Counted from the first letter of the stretch, positions 8,023 to 15,232 are shown. The stretch is 64,000 nt of DNA from Calorimonas adulescens (GCF_008274215.1 NZ_VTPS01000009.1:46682-110681); one strand, 5' to 3'. The notes: generated from the letters alone by a model not told the origin. Translations and numbers: made by a program.

Positions 8023-8316
8023 AGTATGTAAACTATACGAAAGAGGGGGAATTATGGATTACTCAAAATATAACATGGATTATAGATTAGATAGAAAAGC
8101 GTTTATTGATGAAATATATGCGGATAAATTATATTGTGACGGTTGTATTAACTTGAAAATACATCATGCGATATTAATCCTTGGCGAGATGATTATAAGT
8201 GTGAATGCGAGGCGCTTGGTGAAATGAGATTAATAACACGTCCCCAAAATATACCTAGAAGTTTACTGTGTTTATTGCTTGATTATTATCAGCAATAATG
8301 CACATTTCAAAGATTA
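8023..8316 (+). repeat. Cassette A with shared borders
   Basis: The 5' border AGTATGTAAACTATACG (8023-8039) and the 3' border at 8294-8316 (AATAATG-N-ACATTTCAAAGATTA) recur with one mismatch each around the methyltransferase gene at 14303-14319 and 14786-14808. Each pair encloses one unrelated gene, whose stop TAA lies inside the 3' border. TATACGAAA also occurs at both ends here (8034-8042 and 8315-8323). Confidence 0.55.
8054..8298 (+). pseudogene. Frameshifted small Cys-rich protein gene
   Basis: An ATG at 8054 follows AGAGGGGG and reads 57 codons to TGA at 8225. Near codon 35 the sense visibly moves to another frame: after YCDGCINL, reading resumes in the -1 frame at 8158 with NTSCDINPWRDDYKCECEALGEM and ends at TAA 8296-8298. 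The joined product of about 80 residues would have five Cys arranged like a small zinc-binding phage protein (CxxC, then C, then CxC). The shift falls in an AAAA run at 8156-8159, so it is an indel, a sequencing error or, less likely, programmed frameshifting. Confidence 0.6.
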
Positions 8317-8422
8317 TACGAAAATACTCTCCAAACTCGGAGAAAGCAGGAATTGATTAAATCATTCGTCAGATCTCAAAACAACTTTATAAAATTTTAT
8401 TCAATCTTTTAGGTGGTGGCTT

Positions 8423-10825
8423 ATGCTCATTAACAACCGAAAAATAACGATATCCGCTGCTGGAAACCGCAGAGCAACACGATGGCCAGCACAAACATTA
8501 TATTGGTCGGAATTCGTGGAACGCTTAAAAACGCCCGTAAGAGGCACTGAAACTTTAACCGAATACTTACGTTTACCCAAAAGCCGTCAAGACGATTTAA
8601 AAGATGTGGGCGGCTTTGTAGGAGGCCTTTTAAAAGACGACAGAAGGAAAGCAAGCAACGTAATCGGAAGGGATATTATAACACTTGACCTTGACAACAT
8701 ACCTGCGGGCGACACTCAGGACGTATTGCGCCGAATTGAAGCCTTGGGATGTGCTTATGTCGTATATTCCACACGTAAACATGAGGAAGCAAAGCCACGA
8801 CTTAGGGTAATCATACCGGGCAACCGGACAATTACAGCCGATGAATACGAACCGCTAGCCCGGAAGTTGGCAAGCATCATTGGAATAGAATTATGTGATC
8901 CTTCTACCTTTGAGGCTTCCAGGCTCATGTATTGGCCTTCATGCTGCTCTGACAGCCAATACGTCTATCAATATGGAGACAAACCTTTCCTGGATGTGGA
9001 CGGGTTACTGGCAATGTATAAAGACTGGCGCAATGTGGCAGAATGGCCTGAAATACCAGGAGTACAGCAGACACATGCAAAGCTCGCCGCAAAACAGGGA
9101 GATCCTACGGCCAAAGCAGGTATCGTCGGCGCCTTCTGCAAAGTATATGACATCTATAAGGCTATGGATACTTTTTTACCCGGCGTTTATGCCCCATGCG
9201 ACGGTAAACCGGACCGATATACTTATACCGGTGGATCCACAACTGGCGGTGCAATTGTATATGATAACGGAACATTCCTTTATTCGCATCATGCCACAGA
9301 TCCAGCGGGAGGGCAGCTGGTAAATGCTTTTGACCTCGTGAGATTGCATAAGTTTGGTGAACTGGACGATGAGGCAAAGCCCGATACCCCTACAAATAAA
9401 TTGCCATCTTATGCGGCAATGTGTGAGCTGGCGGTATCGGATGCCCAGGTGGTAGCATTACTCAATCAAGAGCGATACGAAAAAGCCACTCAAGATTTTG
9501 CTGTAAGCACTGTAAGTCAAGATGATAATACCAATTGGATAAGTAAGTTGCAGGTCAGCACCACCACCGGTATGCCGGCAAAGACAACGGACAATATCCT
9601 GATTATACTGGAAAACGATCCACTTTTGAAAGGAAAGCTTGCTTTTGATGAATTCGCCAACAGAGGTCTGGTGCTGGGCCCCCTACCCTGGGACCCTCGC
9701 ACAGAGCGCCGACAATGGACAGATGTCGATGACGCCGGTCTCAGACATTACCTTGAACATACTTATAAAATCACTGGTAAAGACCGAATATTTGACGCTA
9801 TCGCTTTATGTGCTCACAAACATCTGATAAATGACGTAAAAGACTACTTAACCAGCTTAGAATGGGACGGCATCAAACGTCTTGATACCCTCCTTATAGA
9901 CTACCTGGGGGCCGAGGATACGCCATACACCAGAGCGGTCATACGAAAGTCTCTTACGGCAGCTGTGGCCAGGGTAATGACACCTGGAGTAAAATATGAC
10001 TTTGTACCGATTATAGCTGGGCCGCAGGGCATAGGTAAAAGCACTTTTTTAAGAATCCTTGGCCGGCAATGGTTTTCTGACAGCCTAACAACTTTTGAAG
10101 GCAAAGAAGCATCTGAAATGGTCCAGGGTGTATGGATCAATGAGCTCGGGGAACTAAACGGCCTTAATCGTTCAGAAATCAATGCCGTAAAGCAATTTAT
10201 AAGCAGGACGGACGATATATATCGAGAACCATATGGTCGGCGCACAGGCAGATACCCCAGGCGATGCGTATTTTTCGGGACTACGAATGACGCTGAATTT
10301 TTAAGAGACAAGACGGGCAACCGGCGCTTTTGGCCGGTAGATGTGGGCATTCAGCCTGTAAAAAAAGACGTTTTTAATGATTTAGAAAATGAAGTAGACC
10401 AAATATGGGCTGAAGCATTCGTTCACTGGCAGCTGGGGGAACCGTTATATTTAACAGGTGAAATAGCAGCTGAAGCAAAGAGAGAGCAGGAAGCACATGA
10501 GGAAAGCAATGCAAAAGAAGGCATTATTCAGGAATTTGTTGAACGTCGGGTGCCACTGGATTGGGAAAAAAGGACCTTGAATGAAAGGCGATTATATTGG
10601 GCCGGGGAGTTTGGCCGTGACACCGGCGAAACCATGGAACGGGACCGGATATGCGCCGCAGAAATATGGTGCGAATGCCTGGGCGGGGATATCAAGTATA
10701 TGAAAAGGTCCGATGTGTTGGAAATAAATAGCATTTTGGCAAACATCCCTGGCTGGAGAAGAAGTAAAGGTGCCTTTCGTTTTGGGTGTTATGGAAAGCA
10801 AAGAGGGTTTATAAAAATCAAATAA
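8423..10825 (+). CDS. VapE-family primase-helicase
   Basis: The 800-residue protein joins an N-terminal primase-like region (about residues 60-220; TLDLDNIP, VVYSTRKHEEAKPRLRVIIP and EASRLMYWP resemble the acidic, His and Arg motifs of archaeo-eukaryotic primases) to a C-terminal VapE (PF05272) helicase. The helicase has Walker A GPQGIGKSTFL, a Walker B-like WINELGEL, and FFGTTNDAEFLRDKTGNRRFWPV, the sensor/Arg-finger region. It would open and prime the phage origin, whose iteron-like repeats lie directly downstream. AGGTGG precedes the ATG. Confidence 0.88.
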   Translation: MLINNRKITISAAGNRRATRWPAQTLYWSEFVERLKTPVRGTETLTEYLRLPKSRQDDLKDVGGFVGGLLKDDRRKASNVIGRDIITLDLDNIPAGDTQDVLRRIEALGCAYVVYSTRKHEEAKPRLRVIIPGNRTITADEYEPLARKLASIIGIELCDPSTFEASRLMYWPSCCSDSQYVYQYGDKPFLDVDGLLAMYKDWRNVAEWPEIPGVQQTHAKLAAKQGDPTAKAGIVGAFCKVYDIYKAMDTFLPGVYAPCDGKPDRYTYTGGSTTGGAIVYDNGTFLYSHHATDPAGGQLVNAFDLVRLHKFGELDDEAKPDTPTNKLPSYAAMCELAVSDAQVVALLNQERYEKATQDFAVSTVSQDDNTNWISKLQVSTTTGMPAKTTDNILIILENDPLLKGKLAFDEFANRGLVLGPLPWDPRTERRQWTDVDDAGLRHYLEHTYKITGKDRIFDAIALCAHKHLINDVKDYLTSLEWDGIKRLDTLLIDYLGAEDTPYTRAVIRKSLTAAVARVMTPGVKYDFVPIIAGPQGIGKSTFLRILGRQWFSDSLTTFEGKEASEMVQGVWINELGELNGLNRSEINAVKQFISRTDDIYREPYGRRTGRYPRRCVFFGTTNDAEFLRDKTGNRRFWPVDVGIQPVKKDVFNDLENEVDQIWAEAFVHWQLGEPLYLTGEIAAEAKREQEAHEESNAKEGIIQEFVERRVPLDWEKRTLNERRLYWAGEFGRDTGETMERDRICAAEIWCECLGGDIKYMKRSDVLEINSILANIPGWRRSKGAFRFGCYGKQRGFIKIK

Positions 10826-10872
10826 TCCGTTAATAGTCAAAATATGGTAATTGAATATAAAATATTGTCTCT

Positions 10873-11216
10873 GTTAACATCGTCAACATCGTCAACATTC
10901 AATGTTGACGGCTGAAACCCGCATAAAATCTAATACTATAGCTTTTGTCTACATTGTCTACATTCTTTTCTATAGTAAGTATAAAAAGAGAGGGTATAAA
11001 GGGTATATAGCACTTAGTACGCCTGTACAGCCTGTTTTATATATTTTATATATAGAAAAAAATGCTAACTTTGTTGACAAAACCCTTCAAATGCAAGTAG
11101 GACAAGGCTTTGACCCGTCAACATTCTATGTTGACAATGTTGACAGGTTCCAGTGACAAAAGCTGTTAAGTGTAGGTAGGGCAAGGCTTTAAGCTGTCAA
11201 CATTGTCTGTCAACAT
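10873..11216. repeat. Iteron-rich region, likely phage replication origin
   Basis: The octamer GTCAACAT occurs five times directly (10882, 10891, 11117, 11196, 11209) and three times inverted as ATGTTGAC (10902, 11128, 11137). Close variants are GTTAACAT (10873), two GTCTACAT (10947, 10956) and TTGTTGAC (11071). A very AT-rich stretch at about 11035-11062 (TTTTATATATTTTATATATA) could be the unwinding element. Two longer direct repeats containing GCAAGGCTTT (about 11101 and 11181) precede the right-hand groups. The place, between primase-helicase and nuclease genes, suits an origin. An 84-codon frame here is considered fortuitous. Confidence 0.65.
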
Positions 11217-11240
11217 TCTATTGCGAAGGAATGAAATACC

Positions 11241-11531
11241 ATGAGAGAAAAAGATATCGAACAATATTTACGAAATAAGGTAAGAGAGTTCGGAGGCAGA
11301 GCATATAAATTTATCTCTCCAGGCAGTGCAGGGGTGCCTGACAGACTGGTGCTGTTTCCTGGAGGTCGTATGGCCTTTGTGGAATTGAAAGCGCCGGGAG
11401 AAAAATCCACACCTTTACAAAAGGCGCAGCAGGAAAAAATCCGAGCTTTGGGGTTTCCAGTATATGTGATTGACAGCAAAGAAAAAGTAGATGCTTTTAT
11501 TTATCAGCATGCGGGAGTGGTTGTGAAGTGA
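11241..11531 (+). CDS. VRR-NUC domain nuclease
   Basis: A 96-residue stand-alone VRR-NUC (PD-(D/E)XK) protein. The start REKDIEQYLRNKVREFGG, the catalytic SAGVPDRLVLFPGG with its Asp, and FVELKAPG with the E-x-K pair are diagnostic. A LQKAQQEKIRALGFPVYVIDS end completes the fold. Small phage VRR-NUC enzymes nick or resolve branched DNA and usually sit beside a SNF2-type helicase, as here; the next gene overlaps it by four bases (GTGA). A GAAGGAAT site precedes the ATG. Confidence 0.9.
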   Translation: MREKDIEQYLRNKVREFGGRAYKFISPGSAGVPDRLVLFPGGRMAFVELKAPGEKSTPLQKAQQEKIRALGFPVYVIDSKEKVDAFIYQHAGVVVK

Positions 11532-12910
11532 AATTTACGCCATATGCTTATCAAAAATATTGCATAAACAGATTAATAGTTGATCCGGTTTTAGGTCTTT
11601 ATCTTGACATGGGTTTAGGCAAGACTGTTATAACAATGACTGCAATAAATGACTTAAAATACAATCGATTTGCCATAAATAAGGCCCTGGTTATAGCCCC
11701 TAAAAAAGTTGCAGAAGGAACATGGAGCAAGGAAGCTGCGAAATGGGACCACCTGTATTTATTGAGAATATCGGTAGTAATGGGAACTGTAAAACAAAGA
11801 GTAAGAGCGCTTAATACTCCTGCCGACATTTACATCATTAACCGTGAAAACACACAATGGCTTGTAGATTATTATCGAAATAACTGGCCCTTTGATATGG
11901 TGGTAATCGACGAATCCAGTAGCTTTAAAAACCACCAGGTTAAAAGATTTAAAGCACTGACCTGGGTGCGCAACAAGATAAGCAGAATTGTGGAATTAAC
12001 CGGCACACCAGCACCAAACGGATTATTGGACCTGTGGGCGCAAATATATTTACTGGATGAAGGTAAAAGGCTAGGTAAAAAATTTACACACTATCGTGAA
12101 AGATATTTCGACCCGGACCGGCGGGACCGGGATCATGTTTTCAGCTATGCGCCAAAGCCAGGAGCTGAAGAATCTATTTGTGAACTTTTGAGCGATATAT
12201 GTGTAAGCATGAAAGCAGAAGATTATTTAGAACTGCCGGATTGCATTACAGTCAATGTGCCGGTAGTTCTGGATACTAAAGCTAAAGCAGCGTATGAAAA
12301 GTTGGAAAGGGAAATGCTTCTTGAAATTGATGAAAGCATGATTGATGCTGGCAGTGCAGCAGTATTAACAAATAAACTTTTGCAGCTTTGTAATGGCGCT
12401 ATATATGATGAAAACTGTAAGCCTGTTGAAATACACAACTGTAAAATTGAAGCTTTTTTGGAACTTATAGAAGCTTTGAACGGTCAGTCAGTGTTGGTTT
12501 TTTACAACTTTCAACATGATCTGCAACGAATTAAAAAAGCTCTAGCAGGATCCGGTCTTAGAGTGAGAGAGCTTAAAGGTTCGCAAGATGAAGATGATTG
12601 GAACAATAGAAAAATCGATATCCTATTGGCGCATCCGGCCAGTTGCGCCTATGGTCTAAATCTTCAACAAGGTGGCCATCACATTATATGGTTCGGTCTT
12701 AACTGGAGCTTAGAGTTATATCAACAAGCTAATAAACGATTACATCGGCAGGGGCAAACGGAAAAGGTTATCATACATCACCTGGTTGTTGAAGGAGGGG
12801 TTGATGAAGATGTCATGGCAGCGCTGGAGGATAAAAGCGCTACCCAGGATCGGTTGATGGAGGCTTTGAAAGCAAGAATTGAAAAATATCAAAAGGAGAT
12901 GTCTAAATGA
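11528..12910 (+). CDS. SNF2-type DEAD/DEAH helicase
   Basis: The 460-residue protein starts at GTG 11528. It carries a superfamily 2 motor: motif I LYLDMGLGKTVITM, motif II VVIDESSSFKN (a DESS variant typical of phage SNF2 helicases), motif III LTGTPAPNG, and C-terminal motifs V/VI LLAHPASCAYGLNLQQGG and QQANKRLHRQGQ. It is the usual partner of phage VRR-NUC nucleases and probably remodels replication or recombination intermediates. Its stop overlaps an ATG (ATGA) of a broken small gene. Confidence 0.9.
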   Translation: MKFTPYAYQKYCINRLIVDPVLGLYLDMGLGKTVITMTAINDLKYNRFAINKALVIAPKKVAEGTWSKEAAKWDHLYLLRISVVMGTVKQRVRALNTPADIYIINRENTQWLVDYYRNNWPFDMVVIDESSSFKNHQVKRFKALTWVRNKISRIVELTGTPAPNGLLDLWAQIYLLDEGKRLGKKFTHYRERYFDPDRRDRDHVFSYAPKPGAEESICELLSDICVSMKAEDYLELPDCITVNVPVVLDTKAKAAYEKLEREMLLEIDESMIDAGSAAVLTNKLLQLCNGAIYDENCKPVEIHNCKIEAFLELIEALNGQSVLVFYNFQHDLQRIKKALAGSGLRVRELKGSQDEDDWNNRKIDILLAHPASCAYGLNLQQGGHHIIWFGLNWSLELYQQANKRLHRQGQTEKVIIHHLVVEGGVDEDVMAALEDKSATQDRLMEALKARIEKYQKEMSK

Positions 12911-13083
12911 GAGATAAAAAATGACATCGTGTTATAGATCCTGAACTTATTGATATGGCCATATACGAATATAAAGCCTGTCAAATCCGGCATGATTTTT
13001 ACCGCAAAAAAATTAAGGAGGCGGTTAAAAGTGGACAAGCTATACCGTGTAATGGGTATATTCAGTTTGGAGGTAGAAGGTGA
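12907..13083 (+). pseudogene. Small early gene interrupted by TGA at codon 6
   Basis: ATG 12907 is in ATGA overlap with the helicase gene, but codon 6 is TGA (12922-12924). The frame then stays open for 52 codons to TGA 13081-13083 and reads like protein: RVIDPELIDMAIYEYKACQIRHDFYRKKIKEAVKSG, which resembles small helical DUF2508/YaaL-like phage proteins. There is no alternative start with a ribosome site after the stop. A single base change (TGG or CGA to TGA) explains it. Confidence 0.55.
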
Positions 13084-13207
13084 AGATTTCCGAGAAGCCA
13101 GGGAAAAAGTACACAGAATTTTACGAGTGGATGAAATAGAACACAACATAATAAATGTGGAAGAGGTGTCGTCTGACGAGCGAAAATGCAGTCGAGTACA
13201 AATGTGA
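13031..13207 (+). CDS. Small hypothetical phage protein
   Basis: GTG 13031 follows AAGGAGG by 9 bases and opens a 58-residue frame: DKLYRVMGIFSLEVEGEDFREAREKVHRIL then an acidic end. The beta-alpha pattern is that of a small folded protein. It overlaps the 3' end of the interrupted gene upstream and the start of the next frame. A longer version from ATG 12950 has no ribosome site. No family is recognised. Confidence 0.55.
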   Translation: MDKLYRVMGIFSLEVEGEDFREAREKVHRILRVDEIEHNIINVEEVSSDERKCSRVQM

Positions 13208-13448
13208 TCAAGATAAACTGAGACTTGATTTAGTGCTACTAGATATTGTAATTACAGCAAAGAGGATTTTGAGAGAAATCCAAAGTATAATCAAAGCGGG
13301 TATGCTGACCCAACAGCTTATGAAGCAAACAGAACTTGATAAAAAGGTTCATAAAAACCGTATAACTTGGATTTCGTGCGCCAGTTTCACACATACCAAA
13401 TTTGATAAATGTTTTTTGATAAATGTTTTAAAGTTTATTATTGATTGA
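13155..13448 (+). CDS. Hypothetical protein with chimeric 3' end
   Basis: The 97-codon frame begins plausibly (SENAVEYKCDQDKLRLDLVLLDIVITAKRILREIQSII, helical) but from about codon 67 it runs through 13354-13399. That stretch is a near-copy of the antisense strand of the prophage repressor gene, so the C-terminal third is not native. The start is unclear: ATG 13155 has no SD, whereas CTG 13173 has AGAGG six bases before. It is probably the remains of a small gene fused to debris. Confidence 0.35.
   Translation: MWKRCRLTSENAVEYKCDQDKLRLDLVLLDIVITAKRILREIQSIIKAGMLTQQLMKQTELDKKVHKNRITWISCASFTHTKFDKCFLINVLKFIID
13354..13399 (-). pseudogene. Fragment of an XRE repressor gene
   Basis: These 46 bases match 1771-1816 inside the prophage repressor at 43 of 46 positions. 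On the minus strand they encode CETGARNPSYTV, the segment after the recognition helix of an XRE domain (YETGARNPSYTV in the intact gene). No other part of a repressor is visible around it. It is a relic of a second, related regulator or a small duplication. Confidence 0.7.
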
Positions 13449-13476
13449 AATAAGAGATAAGAAAGGAGTTCAAATA

Positions 13477-13656
13477 ATGAAAAGGATTTATGTTGTTAGT
13501 AAAGATAAAAAATCAGGTTTATGGTATGCACATATGGCTGGTTTTCCTTGGATTCCAGTTTGGGGGAGTTGTAGCAAAAGTAAAATAGAAGCACAAAAGG
13601 TTGCAGCCAATATGATGTGTTTATCATTAAAAGAATATTTACAACTTCGTTTATAA
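13477..13656 (+). CDS. Small hypothetical phage protein
   Basis: ATG 13477 follows GAAAGGAG by 8 bases. I preferred it to the upstream ATG at 13441, which has no ribosome site. The 59-residue product begins with two beta strands (KRIYVVSKDKKSGLWYAHMAGFPWIPVWGSCSK) and ends in a helix (KIEAQKVAANMMCLSLKEYL). The pattern resembles small HicB/DUF-type beta-beta-alpha folds, but I do not recognise a family. It lies in the cluster of small genes before the late regulator. Confidence 0.5.
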   Translation: MKRIYVVSKDKKSGLWYAHMAGFPWIPVWGSCSKSKIEAQKVAANMMCLSLKEYLQLRL

Positions 13657-13681
13657 TTTATAAAGAAAGGCAGGTGATAAT

Positions 13682-13735
13682 ATGGCAAAAACAAAGAGAA
13701 TTGAGTTATATGAGGGTGTAAAGGATAATGGTTGA
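13682..13735 (+). CDS. Very short possible peptide gene (17 aa)
   Basis: ATG 13682 follows GGCAGGTG and reads MAKTKRIELYEGVKDNG before TGA. The ribosome site is fair but the peptide is too short to judge. It overlaps the next short frame by eight bases. Confidence 0.2.
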   Translation: MAKTKRIELYEGVKDNG

Positions 13736-13811
13736 AAAAATTGGCACCATGATTCAAAATCTTATGAACGAATATAAAAAATTTACCATAGTCAAACCAG
13801 ATTGGTATTAA
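13728..13811 (+). CDS. Very short possible peptide gene (27 aa)
   Basis: ATG 13728 follows TAAAGGA and encodes 27 residues ending KKFTIVKPDWY, then TAA just before the SD of the late regulator. Its place in the operon is the main support. No function is visible. Confidence 0.25.
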   Translation: MVEKIGTMIQNLMNEYKKFTIVKPDWY

Positions 13812-13827
13812 GGGGAGTGATGACAGT

Positions 13828-14283
13828 ATGAACTACATAAAAGAAGCTGAAAATTATTTATACTATTACGCCGACATGCATCGGAGCCTTGAGCGGATGG
13901 AACATGAAATATGCAAATTAGTGTCCCAGGCCGGGCCAAGAGGAATAAAATCGGCGGTGCTGGACGAAACCGGCATTAAGGCCGGACACCAGGATGAAAC
14001 CATGAATATCCTTTTCCGGCTTCAAATACTCACTGAGAATAAAGAAGAGACGAAGCGGGAACTTGAAAAAATAGACAAAATTTTGGACGAAATCAGCAGG
14101 GACCCCGGCTGCGAACTCTATGGCCTGGTGCTCCGCAAATGGTATATTGAACAGAGGCCGAAGGAAGAAATTGCGGCGGAAATCGGATACAGCAGCAGAC
14201 AGAGTATATATTCGCTCCAGGCAAAGGCTATTAGGAAATTTGCAGTGCAGTTCTTTGGGATTAGGATGGTGGAAGATTTATAA
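13828..14283 (+). CDS. Phage late-gene regulator, sigma-factor-like HTH (ArpU/RinA type)
   Basis: A 151-residue helical protein. The N-terminal region resembles a small coiled-coil (RSLERMEHEICKLV, ENKEETKRELEKIDKILDEI). The C-terminal 60 residues, YGLVLRKWYIEQRPKEEIAAEIGYSSRQSIYSLQAKAIRKFA, are a sigma-70 region 4-like helix-turn-helix. Proteins of this kind (ArpU, RinA, DUF1492-like) stand before the terminase genes of Gram-positive phages and switch on late transcription. That position holds here. AAGGGGAGTG precedes the ATG. Confidence 0.75.
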   Translation: MNYIKEAENYLYYYADMHRSLERMEHEICKLVSQAGPRGIKSAVLDETGIKAGHQDETMNILFRLQILTENKEETKRELEKIDKILDEISRDPGCELYGLVLRKWYIEQRPKEEIAAEIGYSSRQSIYSLQAKAIRKFAVQFFGIRMVEDL

Positions 14284-14302
14284 AGGTGTGAGAGAATGGC
14301 AT

Positions 14303-14808
14303 AGTATGTAAATTATACGTAGTAAAGGGGGCTAGGTATGCAACGTATTTTAGATGCGACTTGTGGCAGCCGAATGATTTGGTTTGATAAACAGAACCCA
14401 GACGTTTTGTATATGGATAATCGGAAATTAACGGATATTCTATGTGATGGCAGAGTATTAAACATAAACCCCGATGTAGTTGCAGATTTTAGAAAAATGC
14501 CTTTTCCAGACAATACTTTTTATCTAGTTGTATTCGATCCTCCACACCTGTTGAAAGCTGGTAAAAACTCATGGTTGGCCAAGAAATATGGTGTACTTTC
14601 CCAGAATTGGAAACAAGATATTGCACAGGGTTTTCGTGAGTGTATGAGAGTACTAAAGCCCAATGGAACATTAATTTTTAAATGGAATGGAGAACAAGTT
14701 AAATTGAGTGAAGTTTTAAAAGCCATTGGCCAAAAGCCGCTATTCGGAAACCGAAGAAGTAAGACACATTGGTTAGTTTTTATGAAATAATGAACATTTC
14801 AAAGATTA
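14303..14808 (+). repeat. Cassette B with shared borders
   Basis: The methyltransferase gene is enclosed by AGTATGTAAATTATACG (14303-14319) and the 23-base 3' border at 14786-14808 (AATAATG-N-ACATTTCAAAGATTA). The same two borders, each with one mismatch, enclose the unrelated Cys-rich gene at 8.05-8.3 kb. The order 5' border, SD, one gene, stop codon within the 3' border is the same in both. Confidence 0.55.
14338..14790 (+). CDS. SAM-dependent methyltransferase, phage type
   Basis: A 150-residue class I methyltransferase. It has ILDATCGSRMIWFDK as motif I, an acidic YMDNR at the end of the second strand, VVFDPPHL as motif IV (a DPPY-like catalytic motif of N-methyltransferases) and ECMRVLKPNGTLIFKW as motif VI. 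It lacks a target-recognition domain, so substrate and specificity are unknown; DNA modification to escape host restriction is one possibility. AAAGGGGG precedes the ATG. It lies alone between the late regulator and the terminase genes, within the shared-border cassette. Confidence 0.82.
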   Translation: MQRILDATCGSRMIWFDKQNPDVLYMDNRKLTDILCDGRVLNINPDVVADFRKMPFPDNTFYLVVFDPPHLLKAGKNSWLAKKYGVLSQNWKQDIAQGFRECMRVLKPNGTLIFKWNGEQVKLSEVLKAIGQKPLFGNRRSKTHWLVFMK

Positions 14809-14874
14809 ACTACAGAAATGATAGAAATGGGGTATGCTAACATCAAGATAAGATAATTTTGGAAAAAAAATAGA

Positions 14875-14903
14875 CAGACATTTGATTCTTGGTGTGATAT
14901 AAT
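14875..14903 (+). promoter_or_regulatory. Possible late promoter before terminase genes
   Basis: A consensus -10 TATAAT at 14898-14903 has CAGACA (4 of 6 to TTGACA) 17 bases upstream at 14875-14880. A hairpin terminator follows only 15 bases later, so transcription beyond it may need antitermination or the late regulator. Confidence 0.45.
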
Positions 14904-14918
14904 GCCATTAAGTGATAG

Positions 14919-14942
14919 AGCACCTGAATATAGGTGCTTTTT
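14919..14942 (+). terminator. Rho-independent terminator upstream of terS
   Basis: AGCACCT (14919-14925) pairs with AGGTGCT (14932-14938) across a 6-base loop and is followed by a run of T. It would end early transcription after the methyltransferase gene. Confidence 0.7.
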
Positions 14943-14967
14943 ATGTATTGTTTTTTAGGGGTTATCA

Positions 14968-15072
14968 CGAGTTTTTAACAAAAGGCTTGAAAGAAGTTTC
15001 CCATCCTCTATAGGTGGAAGAGACATAAATGCAGCAATAAATATACTGCATGAAGGATTAAGACAACAATGA
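14968..15072 (+). pseudogene. 3' remnant of a TnpB (IS200/IS605 OrfB) gene
   Basis: The last 35 codons before TGA 15070-15072 end in GGRDINAAINILHEGLRQQ, the conserved C-terminal helix of TnpB, with the RuvC III Asp in the D-I-N-A-A motif. The preceding zinc-finger and RuvC parts are absent. It lies in the stretch between the methyltransferase and terminase genes and is a trace of a lost IS605-type element; no ends of the element are recognised. Confidence 0.65.
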
Positions 15073-15164
15073 AGAAACTAAGGGAAGAAACCAAAGGAAA
15101 CTGAAGAAGAAAACTAAAAACAACCCTATTAAGAAACTATGTTCAATGGAGAATAATGGAAGAA

Positions 15165-15232
15165 TAACGGGTCCTTCCAGAAGGGTGAGGAGGATGCGGG
15201 TCTGGCGAGGCCCGAAATTTCACCCAGTATGA
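15165..15232. other. GC-rich symmetric segment before terS, candidate packaging site
   Basis: In an AT-rich 200-base stretch just before terS, one segment stands out: GGGTCCTTCCAGAAGGGTGA, then GCGGGTCTGGCGAGGCCCG with hyphenated symmetry (CGGG with CCCG). Lambda-type phages with Nu1/GpA terminases have cos directly before terS, so this is a cos or terminase-binding candidate. This is inference from position. Confidence 0.35.

Noticed and set aside
8895..9323. 142-codon frame within the VapE gene
   Set aside because: It lies inside a clearly coding gene in another frame and has no motif of its own.
10902..11156. 84-codon open frame in the iteron region
   Set aside because: It is composed largely of the repeats and AT-rich stretch, has no ribosome site, and its sequence looks unlike protein.
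10873..11216. Repeats considered as a CRISPR array
   Set aside because: The units are only 8 bases, in both orientations, with irregular gaps and no cas genes.
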